64,000 bases of DNA from Natronolimnobius sp. AArcel1 (GCF_011043775.1 NZ_JAAKXY010000001.1:287617-351616), one strand, 5' to 3'; counted from the stretch's first letter, positions 41,890 through 50,366 are shown. Program-made: numbers and translations. Notes: a model not told the origin generated them from the sequence alone.

Positions 41890-43539
41890 TTATGAAAACT
41901 CTCGCTTGAGAGCTTCTTTTGCAATCTCTGGTTCTAATACCTCGGAGCCATAGAACACCGATAATGGAAGCTCATATCCTTCTTCGGCATATGTCTCAAT
42001 CCAATATTCTGCAAATTGTTTGAGATCACTTGCCTTTACTAGACGAATATCGATACCACCGACTTGCATTTCGAGTTTCTTTGCGTTCTGCTTTGCGTTG
42101 TCCGTGAAATCAGGTGCAATGATAAGGAACCATTCGACCTGATGTTGTTGGCTTTTTGTATCGATATAGTTCTTGATCTTACTTTGTGTATTGCTCCCTA
42201 GTTTGAACTTGTTGATACGCCGCTTGTTGTCCCATAAGAGCCATTTCCCATCCTGTTCAATCTCTCCATCTGCAACAATCCCACTCGCCTTCTGGCCCAG
42301 AAGTTCTGTTCCATCGACATTGAATATCTCTTTGAAAATCTCACTCGTTGCCTGTTCAAATAGCATATCCATCTTTCTAGATGGATCATCTTCGTCAACG
42401 ACCTGCTGTAGCTGTGGTGGGATTCTCTCGACATTTCCATCTGAGATATCCTCATAACACTTCAAGAAGAGTTCTGCAGCAGCTTCCTCATCATCGGTTG
42501 TGATCTGTTTTTGTGATTGCTCGAAATACTCGATGGTCGCTTCAATCATCTCGTCGGTTTTTTGCTTGTGAGCGTCCAGACTATACTCGTCAACGATTCC
42601 TTTCAATTCCTTTTTAGTTAGTCCCTCTGCGAGCAACTGACTCGGAAAAATGCCAGCCTTGACGAGACTCTCGCGGCGCTTATCGTTGCGGCCTTTGGTT
42701 CCTGTCTCGACACCGAACGTGTTCCGAGCATCTACAAGCGTTTTCTGTTTGTCGAATGGTTCCAGTGTCTCGAGCATCTGTAGATAATTCTCCTCAGACA
42801 TCTCATAATAGAGCCAGTCCCGGATATAGTCGATATAGTCCTCAGGAATGCCAACTAATTCGTTTGTATCCTCGGTGTTGACTTCATAGATGATGGCCTG
42901 TTCTTGCAACGACCATAGGCCCTTCTCAATCGTATCTAACGCATGCTCAGGCTTCTCCGAGCGAGAAACTTTTGGGAACCGTCCAATTGCTGAAAGTCGT
43001 TTAAAGAAATCAAACCAAGTATAGTATTCGTGTTTCTTTTCCTTGGCCCTGTTGTGGAGTTCGAAGTAACTATAGACCATATGGAGTTCGGAATCGTACA
43101 CATCTGAGCCATAGTCAACTGCTGCCTTCGCAAGGTGGAGCAGTTCATCACTATCATCAAAATCGTCCTCACTATAGTCATTGATGAGGTCCTGCTGCCA
43201 AGATTGGACACTCTCAAGTAGAATCTCCTTTTCCATGTTAAAATCCAGTTGTTGAATTAGTGTGCGGAGAATCCCATATCGAATCACCAAGGCCTGATAA
43301 GAAGAGTCGTTGACTGAGTCGAGTCGTGGTGGTGTAAAATTATTGAGTTCAGCATCCAATCGCGTGTCCTCCGCTAATGCTGGAACATATGTCTCGAAAT
43401 ATCGCTCGCGGTTATCGAAACCGTCGTGTTTGAACGATTCTGGATCAAACGATTCGGTTTTTTCCTTAGTCCTATCCTTGAGAAACCGTTTTCGCTCATA
43501 ACTATTCCATTGAGTATCAATCAAATCACGTAATTTCAT
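41890..43539 (-). CDS. FokI-like PD-(D/E)XK nuclease with helical N-terminus
   Basis: A 549-residue protein, noticeably AT-rich and lysine-rich for this genome. The C-terminal 130 residues resemble the FokI cleavage domain: GQKASGIVADGEIEQDGKW with the first acidic residue (D424), WDNK giving the DxK pair (D437, K439), a Lys/Arg-rich loop, then FLIIAPDFTDNAKQ and GIDIRLVKASDL as the later strands, ending in the FY...EIAKEAL tail. E395 (in FEQATSEIF) may be the additional acid. Upstream, LTKKELKGIVDEYSL (308-322) is SAP-like, and the first 290 residues are helical of unknown fold. It may be a restriction or defence nuclease; no methyltransferase is adjacent. ATG at 43537-43539. Confidence 0.8.
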   Translation of the reverse strand: MKLRDLIDTQWNSYERKRFLKDRTKEKTESFDPESFKHDGFDNRERYFETYVPALAEDTRLDAELNNFTPPRLDSVNDSSYQALVIRYGILRTLIQQLDFNMEKEILLESVQSWQQDLINDYSEDDFDDSDELLHLAKAAVDYGSDVYDSELHMVYSYFELHNRAKEKKHEYYTWFDFFKRLSAIGRFPKVSRSEKPEHALDTIEKGLWSLQEQAIIYEVNTEDTNELVGIPEDYIDYIRDWLYYEMSEENYLQMLETLEPFDKQKTLVDARNTFGVETGTKGRNDKRRESLVKAGIFPSQLLAEGLTKKELKGIVDEYSLDAHKQKTDEMIEATIEYFEQSQKQITTDDEEAAAELFLKCYEDISDGNVERIPPQLQQVVDEDDPSRKMDMLFEQATSEIFKEIFNVDGTELLGQKASGIVADGEIEQDGKWLLWDNKRRINKFKLGSNTQSKIKNYIDTKSQQHQVEWFLIIAPDFTDNAKQNAKKLEMQVGGIDIRLVKASDLKQFAEYWIETYAEEGYELPLSVFYGSEVLEPEIAKEALKREFS

Positions 43540-44348
43540 ATGAATAAGACAATCAGGGACATACACACAGATATAACTTATTGTCTATTTGATTGCTTAG
43601 TCTACTGAATTGGAATCTAACCTCGAGTTTACACTCTCAAAAGGATAACAAGCCATTCTGGTAGCTCCACTAATTGTTTAAGATCCATCTAATTCTACGA
43701 TTCACTCCACAGTCGTCTTGTCGAATACAACTCCAAACCGGTAGACGTCTCATCGTCCTCGAGATCGAGGAATACCACCAATCCGTATCGGCTTCAGAGC
43801 TTTCCCTCAAGCAGTGCTATGTCCAATGCGGTCGCCGGCTGATCACACCCGCAGTCATCTCACCCCCACACCTTCGTGTGGGTTTCCAAATTACTTGGGA
43901 AGCACAGCTAATACAGATAGTCTCGATTTTCGAAATGGCGAGGGGTGGGGGACTGTCGTTGCCACCGGCTCCCGTGCGAAGACATCACCACCTCGCCAAC
44001 TACGGAGATGGACACGCAGCCATCTTCGAGAATCCCACCACCTATAGTTCTCGAGCAGCGCTTTAGAACGGAGAATCCACGAAAAGAGAACGTTCAGATG
44101 TGCTCTTCGCTGTGACTGATCCAGTCCTCAATCTTGGCAACGCCCTCGTCAGGCGTCTGCCTCCCTGTAATCGAATCCCGCTCGAGTGGGGCTTCGAAAC
44201 AGCCAGCTACCATGCCGGCGCATCCCCGTTACCCGCAATTTCGGCCTGTGATTCATGACGACTTGTGGGGGTGCTCGAGGATGTGAAACCCCACGCAGGT
44301 CTCGAGGTGTTCGTCTCTGAGACTGGGATTATAAGTAATTTAGTAGGG
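43540..44348. other. AT-rich intergenic stretch with hairpin and ORF fragments
   Basis: About 800 bases upstream of the nuclease gene with no gene I can support. A perfect hairpin, CCCACAC (43865-43871) with GTGTGGG (43876-43882) around CTTC, is present. On the minus strand, 44094-44213 holds a 39-codon ORF (MVAGCFEAPLERDSITGRQT, then PDEGVAKIEDWISHSEEHI) that looks like a decayed gene end. This looks like eroded accessory DNA next to a tRNA. Confidence 0.4.
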
Positions 44349-44369
44349 GCCGGTGGAGGGATTTGAACC
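44349..44369. repeat. 21-bp duplicate of the tRNA-Thr 3' end (att-like)
   Basis: The sequence GCCGGTGGAGGGATTTGAAC plus one C recurs exactly at 44450-44470, where it is the acceptor and T-arm end of tRNA-Thr. Here the rest of the tRNA is missing, so this is a 3' fragment 101 bp away. Such duplications arise when a tyrosine integrase inserts an element into a tRNA gene. A 14-bp inverted copy also lies at 44396-44409, pairing with 44354-44367. Confidence 0.65.
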
Positions 44370-44448
44370 ACGGTCGGAGCGGAGCTCCTCCCTGATTCAA
44401 ATCCCTCCAGTCGCTCTTTCACTCCTCACGTTCGTTCGTCGCAGAAAG

Positions 44449-44522
44449 AGCCGGTGGAGGGATTTGAACCCTCGACCTAATCCTTACGAAGGATTCGCTC
44501 TGCCAGTCTGAGCTACACCGGC
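44449..44522 (-). tRNA. tRNA-Thr (anticodon CGT)
   Basis: A complete cloverleaf on the minus strand: acceptor GCCGGTG/CACCGGC, D-arm GCTC...GAGC, anticodon stem AATCC/GGATT with loop TTCGTAA (anticodon CGT, reading ACG), and T-arm GAGGG-TTCAAAT-CCCTC. The discriminator is U and CCA is not encoded. It is the likely target of an integrated element, because its 3' end is duplicated at 44349-44369. Confidence 0.97.
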
Positions 44523-44649
44523 ACTGGTACGAGTGCAATTACAAATAGGTGCGATGTAGGCCATAAGGATTGCGAATCAATTCGCTCGTGTGAACGCAGT
44601 GCGTGGGTTACACTGTCGTACGACCCTCGAGGACTACAGGACAAACTGC

Positions 44650-45672
44650 TTAGCGCTCGAGACGAACATCCAGACAGACGTTGAGTTCGTGTGGGGCATA
44701 CGAGCGGACGGTGTGGCGCGTCTCGACGGTCACGTCGTATTCGGGTTCGGCGGCGGCACGGATTGCCTGCTCGCCGGGGCCAAACGGGTCGTCTTCGTGC
44801 TGGATATCGTAGTAGTGGAGCACGCAGTCGTCACCAGCGAGGGCAACGGCCGTCTCGAGGAATGCGTCGGCGCTGTGGGGGAGGTTCATCACGATGCGGT
44901 CGGCCCAGTTGTCGTAGTTGGGTGCGCCGCCTTTGGTCGTAGACACTTGGCCTCTGTCCGGGTCGGCAAGGGTTCGGACGTTCGCATAGATGGCCGTCAC
45001 GGACTCTGAAACGTCGTTCCGACGCGCGTTTTCGCGGAGGTACTCGATTGCGTCAGGGTTGATATCGACGCCAACGCACTCCGCGCCGCGTTTGGCGACC
45101 GGAATCACGAACGGGCCGACGCCGGCGAACATATCGAACACCTGTTCGCCGGCAGTGACCTGCTCGGTGACGCGGTGGCGTTCGGTTGCGAGTCGCGGCG
45201 AGAAGTAGACCGCACTGAGATCGAGTGCGAACTCACAGCCGTACTCGCGGTGGACGACCTCGGTGTTCTCGCCGGCCAGTAGCTCCCAGTCGCGCACGCG
45301 GGTTTCACCTTTGACCTTTGACGCTTTGTTCAGCACCGTCTCGACGGGGAGGTCAGACTCGAGGATCGCATCTGCAATTGTGCGAGCGCGTTCGGGGTCG
45401 TCCTCGTCGAGCAACGCCGCCGTTCCGAGGCGCTCGTAGGAGGGATCGAATTCGAGGATGTCGGCAGGCCGAGTCTGTGTCTCACGTTCGTCGACACGTC
45501 TCGAGACGAGTTCGAAGTCGTCGGCGACGGCGTCGGGGTCGGAAACCGGGATGTAGAGGGTTCCGTCTTCGACCGTGATCTCGTAGTCGTCGTCGATCAG
45601 GTCCGCGTCTGCCAGTTCGCGACGCGTTTGCTCCCCCGATTCGCGGGCGACGCGGACACACGGCACTTCCAT
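44650..45672 (-). CDS. trm5: tRNA (guanine37-N1)-methyltransferase Trm5
   Basis: A 340-residue class I methyltransferase. It begins MEVPCVRVARESGEQTRREL, which is the D1 domain, then contains LDLSAVYFSPRLATERHRV, the SAM motif FDMFAGVGPFVIPVAKRGAE, CVGVDINPDAIEYL and the catalytic NLPH motif (VMNLPHSADAFLETA). Trm5 methylates N1 of G37 in tRNA, an essential step before wyosine formation in archaea. The ATG at 45670-45672 is chosen; the frame extending to 45771 adds a basic leader. Archaea can carry more than one Trm5 paralogue (a, b, c); subtype b or c is likely. Confidence 0.92.
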   Translation of the reverse strand: MEVPCVRVARESGEQTRRELADADLIDDDYEITVEDGTLYIPVSDPDAVADDFELVSRRVDERETQTRPADILEFDPSYERLGTAALLDEDDPERARTIADAILESDLPVETVLNKASKVKGETRVRDWELLAGENTEVVHREYGCEFALDLSAVYFSPRLATERHRVTEQVTAGEQVFDMFAGVGPFVIPVAKRGAECVGVDINPDAIEYLRENARRNDVSESVTAIYANVRTLADPDRGQVSTTKGGAPNYDNWADRIVMNLPHSADAFLETAVALAGDDCVLHYYDIQHEDDPFGPGEQAIRAAAEPEYDVTVETRHTVRSYAPHELNVCLDVRLER

Positions 45673-45785
45673 ACCAGTACTGAACAGGCCGATAGTGTAA
45701 CGCTGACGTTTTTCTCGTGTCTGGCCGCAGTCACACCCGAGTCGTCGATACGAACGCTTTCCTTCGGCCACGATAAGAGGCGGGC

Positions 45786-46211
45786 ATGAGCGCTCGAATG
45801 CGACTCACCAGCGTCGAGACGGTACACGAAGACGGGTCGTGGCTGTTTACCGTTCGGGACAGACACGGCGAACTCGAGGAAGTGCTCCTTGTCCCCTGTG
45901 AGGACGGTGTCGAAGCCTGGATCAACCGCTGTACGCACGAAGCCCAGCGCCTCGATACAGGCTGCGGCGCGGCGATGCGTGATGGACAGATCATCTGCCC
46001 ACGACACGGTTCGATGTTCGACTCGTGTTCGGGGTATTGCGACAACGGCGATGCCGCCGAAACGACGCTGCCCGACGTCGAAATTGCTGTCGACGACGCG
46101 ACCGTCTATCTCACCGACGACGATCTGTCGTATCTCCATGACGGCGGAATTGAGGAATCCGATCGCGACGATGACAGCGGGCCATCGTCCACATCGCACA
46201 TCTCTTTTTGA
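45786..46211 (+). CDS. Rieske [2Fe-2S] ferredoxin-like protein
   Basis: A 141-residue soluble Rieske protein. The cluster ligands are CTH at residues 49-51 (CxH) and CPRHGS at 71-76 (CxxH), separated by about 20 residues. The pattern of strands is that of the small Rieske ferredoxins and the N-terminal domain of oxygenases or nitrite reductase NirD-like proteins. The C-terminus has an acidic Asp/Ser-rich tail. No membrane anchor is present, so it is not a bc1-type subunit; it may be an electron carrier to an oxygenase elsewhere. A second Met at residue 5 is a possible start. Confidence 0.88.
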   Translation: MSARMRLTSVETVHEDGSWLFTVRDRHGELEEVLLVPCEDGVEAWINRCTHEAQRLDTGCGAAMRDGQIICPRHGSMFDSCSGYCDNGDAAETTLPDVEIAVDDATVYLTDDDLSYLHDGGIEESDRDDDSGPSSTSHISF

Positions 46212-46364
46212 GCCACTGGTAGGCAACTCCGCTGACTGCCTCGAGTGGAGCGTAACCTCGAGCAAAAACACGAGGAAATGACTGACGATCTGTCAGCAGA
46301 GAAGTGCACGAGAGGGTGACTGACCACTGTTGCCTCGCGCCTGGAGCTCACCAGTTACTGCGAA

Positions 46365-46416
46365 CGTTCCATGGGTGGAACGCGAGTCGGTGCAGCGCTT
46401 CGGGAAATCGAAGCGC
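46365..46416. promoter_or_regulatory. Tandem hairpins upstream of the DtxR-family regulator
   Basis: Two adjacent perfect stems: CGTTCCA (46365-46371) with TGGAACG (46376-46382) around TGGG, and GCGCTTCG (46395-46402) with CGAAGCGC (46409-46416) around GGAAAT. They are flanked by a direct repeat of GTCGGTGC. They lie about 250 bases before the regulator start and 150 bases after the Rieske gene, so they could be a terminator, a small RNA or part of a leader. Confidence 0.35.
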
Positions 46417-46465
46417 AGTCGGTGCTACTCCACACCAGTATGTTATTGTTTGGTCTAAAAATAAA

Positions 46466-46481
46466 TTTAGGACAATCTAAT
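46466..46481. promoter_or_regulatory. Degenerate DtxR-type operator
   Basis: TTTAG-GACAAT-CTAAT matches, with one base off, the palindromes at 46639 and 47337. It lies about 180 bases before the DtxR-family gene and may be a weaker or auxiliary site. Confidence 0.45.
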
Positions 46482-46630
46482 TTTCTTTGCGGTGCGAAGA
46501 GGGCCAGATTCGAGCAGTTGGGACTCGAGAAGAGAAAAGAGAGAATTACCTCTCTGCCCATCATATTCCTTATTAGATGGTCTTGTCCATTCATACAGCA
46601 TACATAGCAGCCGGGTAGAAGTCGGTACAA

Positions 46631-46654
46631 TTTATATAATTAGTTCTATCTAAT
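46631..46654 (+). promoter_or_regulatory. TATA box with overlapping DtxR-type operator
   Basis: The TATA element TTTATATA (46631-46638) is directly followed by the palindrome ATTAG-TTCTAT-CTAAT (46639-46654), seven bases before the ATG at 46661. A bound dimer here would block transcription, so autorepression by the metal regulator is expected. The half-sites are the TTAG/CTAA of the classical DtxR box. Confidence 0.65.
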
Positions 46655-46660
46655 CTTTGT

Positions 46661-47341
46661 ATGCCGACTCCAATCATGGAAGACTACCTCCAGGCCCTCT
46701 ATCAGTTGGAGGCTGCAAACGGCGGCATTCGTGTTCGAACGTCCGACCTCGCCGACCAACTCGAGGTGGCACCGCCGACGGTCTCGAGTATGTACGCCAC
46801 CCTCGCCGATGCAGCGCTTATCGATCACGAAAAGTACCGCGGCGCGGCGACGACGGACGCTGGCGCAGAAGTCGCCGTCGAGACGAACAGGAATCGCCAT
46901 CTTCTCGAGGCGTATCTCTCCCTCGAGTGTGGCTTTCGAGCGGGCGAGGCAGAGCGGGAAGCGGACACGCTCGAGCACCACATCAGTGACCGATTCGTCG
47001 AGGCAATGGAAGAACGGATTCAAAACGCACGACACGCCAGCGACAGTGAGCTAGGCTCGAGAGCGGACGACAGCGCTCGAATACCGGCCGAATGCGATCT
47101 CCTTGCAGACTGCGAAGCGAGGAGTACTGTAGTCGTTCGCGGCATCACCGAGTATGACCCGGTGCTGGAGGCGACGCTGTCCCGGTGGGGAATTGTATCG
47201 GAGCAACCGCTCACCGTCCTCGAGAGTCCGACAGTTGCAACGACTGTCGTTTCCGGCCTCGAAAGTGGCAATATGGTGGTTCTTCCGGATGCTATTGCAG
47301 CGTTCGTCACAGTGAGTCATACTCCCGAGCCGAGTTATTAG
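46661..47341 (+). CDS. DtxR-family metal-dependent transcriptional regulator
   Basis: A 226-residue regulator. An N-terminal winged helix (MPTPIMEDYLQALYQLEAAN, then VRTSDLADQLEVAPPTVSSM) is followed by a dimerisation and metal-binding domain (LLEAYLSLECGFRAGEAERE, HHISDRFVEAMEERI) with the His, Glu and Cys positions of MntR/IdeR-type proteins, and a C-terminal SH3-like FeoA domain (TVVVRGITEYDPVLEATLSR). It is likely to sense Mn, Fe or Zn. Two strong palindromes flank its gene, one on its own promoter and one before the metal transporter, so it probably represses both. Confidence 0.9.
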   Translation: MPTPIMEDYLQALYQLEAANGGIRVRTSDLADQLEVAPPTVSSMYATLADAALIDHEKYRGAATTDAGAEVAVETNRNRHLLEAYLSLECGFRAGEAEREADTLEHHISDRFVEAMEERIQNARHASDSELGSRADDSARIPAECDLLADCEARSTVVVRGITEYDPVLEATLSRWGIVSEQPLTVLESPTVATTVVSGLESGNMVVLPDAIAAFVTVSHTPEPSY

Positions 47342-47352
47342 ACTAGTCTAAT
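47337..47352. promoter_or_regulatory. Perfect DtxR-type operator before the metal transporter
   Basis: ATTAG-ACTAGT-CTAAT is perfectly palindromic and overlaps the last codon of the regulator gene, 52 bases before the ATG of the transporter binding protein at 47405 and just upstream of its TATA-like TACTTTAC. Identical half-sites in the regulator promoter indicate a common regulator. Confidence 0.65.
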
Positions 47353-47404
47353 CTATTTTCTCGCATCGGAAATTACTTTACTTCGGTTATACAAACTGCT
47401 GGTG

Positions 47405-48388
47405 ATGGTCGAAAAAAGACCGACGATAGATGGCATCACACGACGACACGCACTCGCAGGAGCAGGCGGGCTCGTTGCCGGGTTCGCTGGCTGTCTCGGT
47501 GACGACCCACAAGACGATTCGAGCGACGATACTGACGAGTCTCAGAACGGGGATGGTGATAGCGATACACAGACAGTCTCTGCTGGTTTTCTGGCGCTCT
47601 GGGATCTCACTCGGAATATCACCGGCGACCAGATGGACGTCGTCGATCTGGTGCCCGTTGGCGAACACGGCCACGAGTTCGACCCCGGCCCAAGCGTCGT
47701 CTCCGATATTGAGAACTCGGACGTCTTCATCTACCTCCGTGACTTCGCCAGCTGGCAGGACGACGCAGCCGCAGAACTCGAGAGCGACGATGACGTTCAC
47801 GTAATCGAAGCCGCAGAGGGCATCGAATTCTTCGATAGCCCAGCCGAAGACAACGACGAGCACGTCTGGATGGATCCTGTCGAGTGTCAGTCGATGGTCG
47901 ACAACATCGCCACCGAGTTGGGTGCGTACGACGACGAGAACGCCGATCTCTACGTGGAACACGCCGAGGCATTCAACGACGAACTCCAGTCGATTCACGA
48001 AGACTTCGAGGATATCGTTGACCGTGGGTCACAGGACCACCTGATCGTTGCCACGCACGATTCGTTCCAGTGGTGGCATCGTCGCTACGACCTCAACATC
48101 CACTCACCTGTAGGCACCTCACCTGATGACGAAGCCTCTCCACAGGACGTCGAGGAGATCGAGTCTATCATGGACGAACACGACATTGAGCACGTGCTCT
48201 ACGACGTTGGCGAACCCGACGATCTGGCCGAATCGCTCGCAGCCGAAACTGACGCCGAGGTACTTCCAATTTCACCCGTCGAAACCCAACTGCCCGAATA
48301 CGACGAGCAAGACTGGGGCTACCTCGAGCACTATCGCGAAGTCAACTTCCCCACGCTCGAGGCAGCACTCGATGCAGACGAGAATTAG
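47405..48388 (+). CDS. znuA: Zinc/manganese-type ABC transporter binding lipoprotein
   Basis: A 327-residue cluster A-I solute-binding protein. A Tat lipoprotein signal, RRHALAGAGGLVAGFAGC, is followed by an acidic tether. The metal ligands appear as VGEHGHEFDPGPS (first His), NDEHVWMDPVECQS (second His) and ATHDSFQWWHRRYDL (third His, the position that is Glu in Mn-type and His in Zn-type proteins), with Asp/Glu in LYDVGEPDDLAES. Three His point to zinc, but the His-rich loop of classical ZnuA is missing. The ATG at 47405 is used. The ATPase and permease follow on the same strand; the palindrome at 47337 suggests control by the adjacent regulator. Confidence 0.82.
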   Translation: MVEKRPTIDGITRRHALAGAGGLVAGFAGCLGDDPQDDSSDDTDESQNGDGDSDTQTVSAGFLALWDLTRNITGDQMDVVDLVPVGEHGHEFDPGPSVVSDIENSDVFIYLRDFASWQDDAAAELESDDDVHVIEAAEGIEFFDSPAEDNDEHVWMDPVECQSMVDNIATELGAYDDENADLYVEHAEAFNDELQSIHEDFEDIVDRGSQDHLIVATHDSFQWWHRRYDLNIHSPVGTSPDDEASPQDVEEIESIMDEHDIEHVLYDVGEPDDLAESLAAETDAEVLPISPVETQLPEYDEQDWGYLEHYREVNFPTLEAALDADEN

Positions 48389-48452
48389 CCGAATCGAATC
48401 AGAGAGATAGCTAGTACAAAGATTAAATTGCGGACGCATTCTACATCACACT

Positions 48453-49205
48453 ATGAGCGCTGCAGTACGTGTTACAGACGTTAGTTTCGCCTACGATGAC
48501 CAACCGGTACTAGAGAACGTCTCGCTCGAGATTGACGAGGGGGCGTTCCTGGGATTGATCGGCCCGAACGGCTCCGGGAAGACGACGCTGTTGAAGATCA
48601 TGCTGGGGCTGCAACAGCCAGATAGCGGGTCGGTTGAGCTGTTTGGCACGCCAGCGTCAGCGTTTCGGGAGGGGACGCGACTCGGCTACGTCTCCCAGCA
48701 ATCTTCGGAAGCCGATTCGATGATGCCTGTGACGGTCCGCGAAGTCGTCGAAATGGGTCGCTATCCCCACGCCGGCTTGCGCCGATTGAGCGATGAGGAC
48801 CACGCAATCATCGACGATGCACTCGCAGAGGTCGGCATTGCGGATCTCGCAGACAGACGAATCAGCCGGCTCTCCGGCGGCCAGAAACAGCGTGCGTACA
48901 TCGCACGCGCACTCGCCTCCGAGGCAGATTTCCTCGCGCTCGATGAACCCACTGTCGGCGTCGACGCCGAGTCGGTCGAGCAGTTCTACGACCTGCTCGA
49001 TGACCTCAACGAGCACGGGATCACCATCGTGTTGATCGAACACGATCTCGGGATGGTCGCCGAACACGCCGATACGATGGCCTGTCTCGACGGAACCCTG
49101 TACGAACACTGCGGAACCGAACAGTTCCTCGCAAGCGATGCGCTCGAGCGAGCGTATGGCTCGACTCGCGTGAGAACGGTTGCGGGCGCCGCCGCAGGTG
49201 ACTGA
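48453..49205 (+). CDS. znuC: Metal ABC transporter ATPase
   Basis: A 250-residue ABC ATPase. Walker A is GPNGSGKTT (about residues 34-42), the Q-loop lies in LGYVSQQSSEADSMMPVTVR, the signature is LSGGQKQRAYIARAL, Walker B is LALDEPTVGVD and the H-loop is in LIEHDLGMVAEHAD. The segment FDSMMPVTVREVVEMGRYPH matches the metal-chelate and Zn/Mn family ATPases. It starts 64 bases after the binding protein gene and ends two bases before the permease ATG, so it is the middle gene of a three-gene operon. It couples ATP hydrolysis to metal import. Confidence 0.88.
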   Translation: MSAAVRVTDVSFAYDDQPVLENVSLEIDEGAFLGLIGPNGSGKTTLLKIMLGLQQPDSGSVELFGTPASAFREGTRLGYVSQQSSEADSMMPVTVREVVEMGRYPHAGLRRLSDEDHAIIDDALAEVGIADLADRRISRLSGGQKQRAYIARALASEADFLALDEPTVGVDAESVEQFYDLLDDLNEHGITIVLIEHDLGMVAEHADTMACLDGTLYEHCGTEQFLASDALERAYGSTRVRTVAGAAAGD

Positions 49206-49206
49206 G

Positions 49207-50283
49207 ATGGCGGTTGAACGGATTCAGCGCTGGAATCACACGCTTGGCATTCTTGCGGCGTTACCGGTCGTCCTCGTCGGGTTTTACGTCTTCGTCTACC
49301 TGCTCTTTCCACCGCTCTTTGGCGGGTTCTGGGATAGTACGTGTGGGGCGTTTGACACATGGCTCGTCTGCAGTGGCTTCCTGCAACGCGGGTTCACGGC
49401 AGGGATGTTGATCGGAATTTCCGCACCAGTCGTCGGTGCGTATCTGGTCAACCGGCAGATGGCGCTGATCGGCGAAGCGCTCGCGCACATGGCCTTCGGC
49501 GGCGTCGCGATTGGGCTGTTCGTCGGCGCGGCAGTGCCGAGCATGGATTTCCCCCTACTCTTTGCGCTGATTGCGGCGACCATCGCTGCCCTCTGCATGC
49601 AGTACATCGCGGTCAAAACTGACGGCTACGCGGACATTCCGATTGCGATTATGCTGACCGGCGGATTCGCACTCGGCGTCGCCGTCATCTCCTACGGCGT
49701 GACCTTCCACGCGACCGTCGAGAGCTACCTCTTCGGAGATATCCTCTTCGTTCCGTTCGAGAACGTCCAGTTGATGGTCGGCCTGACGATGTTGGTGATC
49801 GGAACCGTCGCGCTCACGCACAAACAGCTACTGTACATTACGTTCGACCGCGAGGCAGCTCGGCTCGCCCGAATCAATGTCCAGTTCTACGATACGTTGT
49901 TGATCGTCTTGACGGCACTCGTCGTGGTCGCTGCGATGCAAATTCTAGGGGCAATCCTCGTCGCCGGCATGCTCGTGATCCCCGTCGCTGCCGCGATGCA
50001 GGTCACCGATAGCTTCAATCGCGGGCTCTTGCTCTCAGTACTGTTCGGTCAGGCAGCCGTCTTTGCGGGCATCTTTCTTTCCTATCAGTGGGATATCGCG
50101 ACCGGCGCGATGATTATTCTCGTCGCAATCGTTCTGTATCTCTGGTCGTTCGACCCCAGGACTGGTGTTATCCTCGGTCTCGCCGGCTTTATTGGCTGGT
50201 TCTTGCTCTCGGTCAATATCGTTCTCGCAGGACTCGTCGCCCTCCTCGCAGTGGGTCTGATACTTGCGACTCGAGTGCGATAA
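49207..50283 (+). CDS. znuB: Metal ABC transporter permease
   Basis: A 358-residue ABC-3 family membrane protein with about eight to nine helices. It begins MAVERIQRWNHTLGILAALP and has LFPPLFGGFWDSTCGAFDTW, RGFTAGMLIGISAPVVGAYL (an early family signature with A-P-V-V-G), LVNRQMALIGEALAHMAFGG (the cytoplasmic coupling region with G-D/E-x-L-x-H) and VVVAAMQILGAILVAGMLVI. The ATG at 49207 lies one codon from the stop of the ATPase gene. An insertion with Cys residues between helices 1 and 2 looks extended. Metal is not fixed by the permease. Confidence 0.88.
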   Translation: MAVERIQRWNHTLGILAALPVVLVGFYVFVYLLFPPLFGGFWDSTCGAFDTWLVCSGFLQRGFTAGMLIGISAPVVGAYLVNRQMALIGEALAHMAFGGVAIGLFVGAAVPSMDFPLLFALIAATIAALCMQYIAVKTDGYADIPIAIMLTGGFALGVAVISYGVTFHATVESYLFGDILFVPFENVQLMVGLTMLVIGTVALTHKQLLYITFDREAARLARINVQFYDTLLIVLTALVVVAAMQILGAILVAGMLVIPVAAAMQVTDSFNRGLLLSVLFGQAAVFAGIFLSYQWDIATGAMIILVAIVLYLWSFDPRTGVILGLAGFIGWFLLSVNIVLAGLVALLAVGLILATRVR

Positions 50284-50334
50284 CTCGATCCTCGAGACCC
50301 CGTCACTCTCAACAAGAAACTGATCGACTCGAAA

Positions 50335-50342
50335 GCTTATAG
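50335..50342 (+). promoter_or_regulatory. TATA box of dph5
   Basis: GCTTATAG lies about 27-30 bases before the ATG at 50367, the usual spacing of haloarchaeal leaderless promoters. Confidence 0.45.
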
Positions 50343-50366
50343 CCGCGGCTGTGACTACGAGACGCT

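Noticed and set aside
43674-44066. Plus-strand frame of 130 codons near the tRNA
   Set aside because: Translation is not protein-like and no family features were seen.
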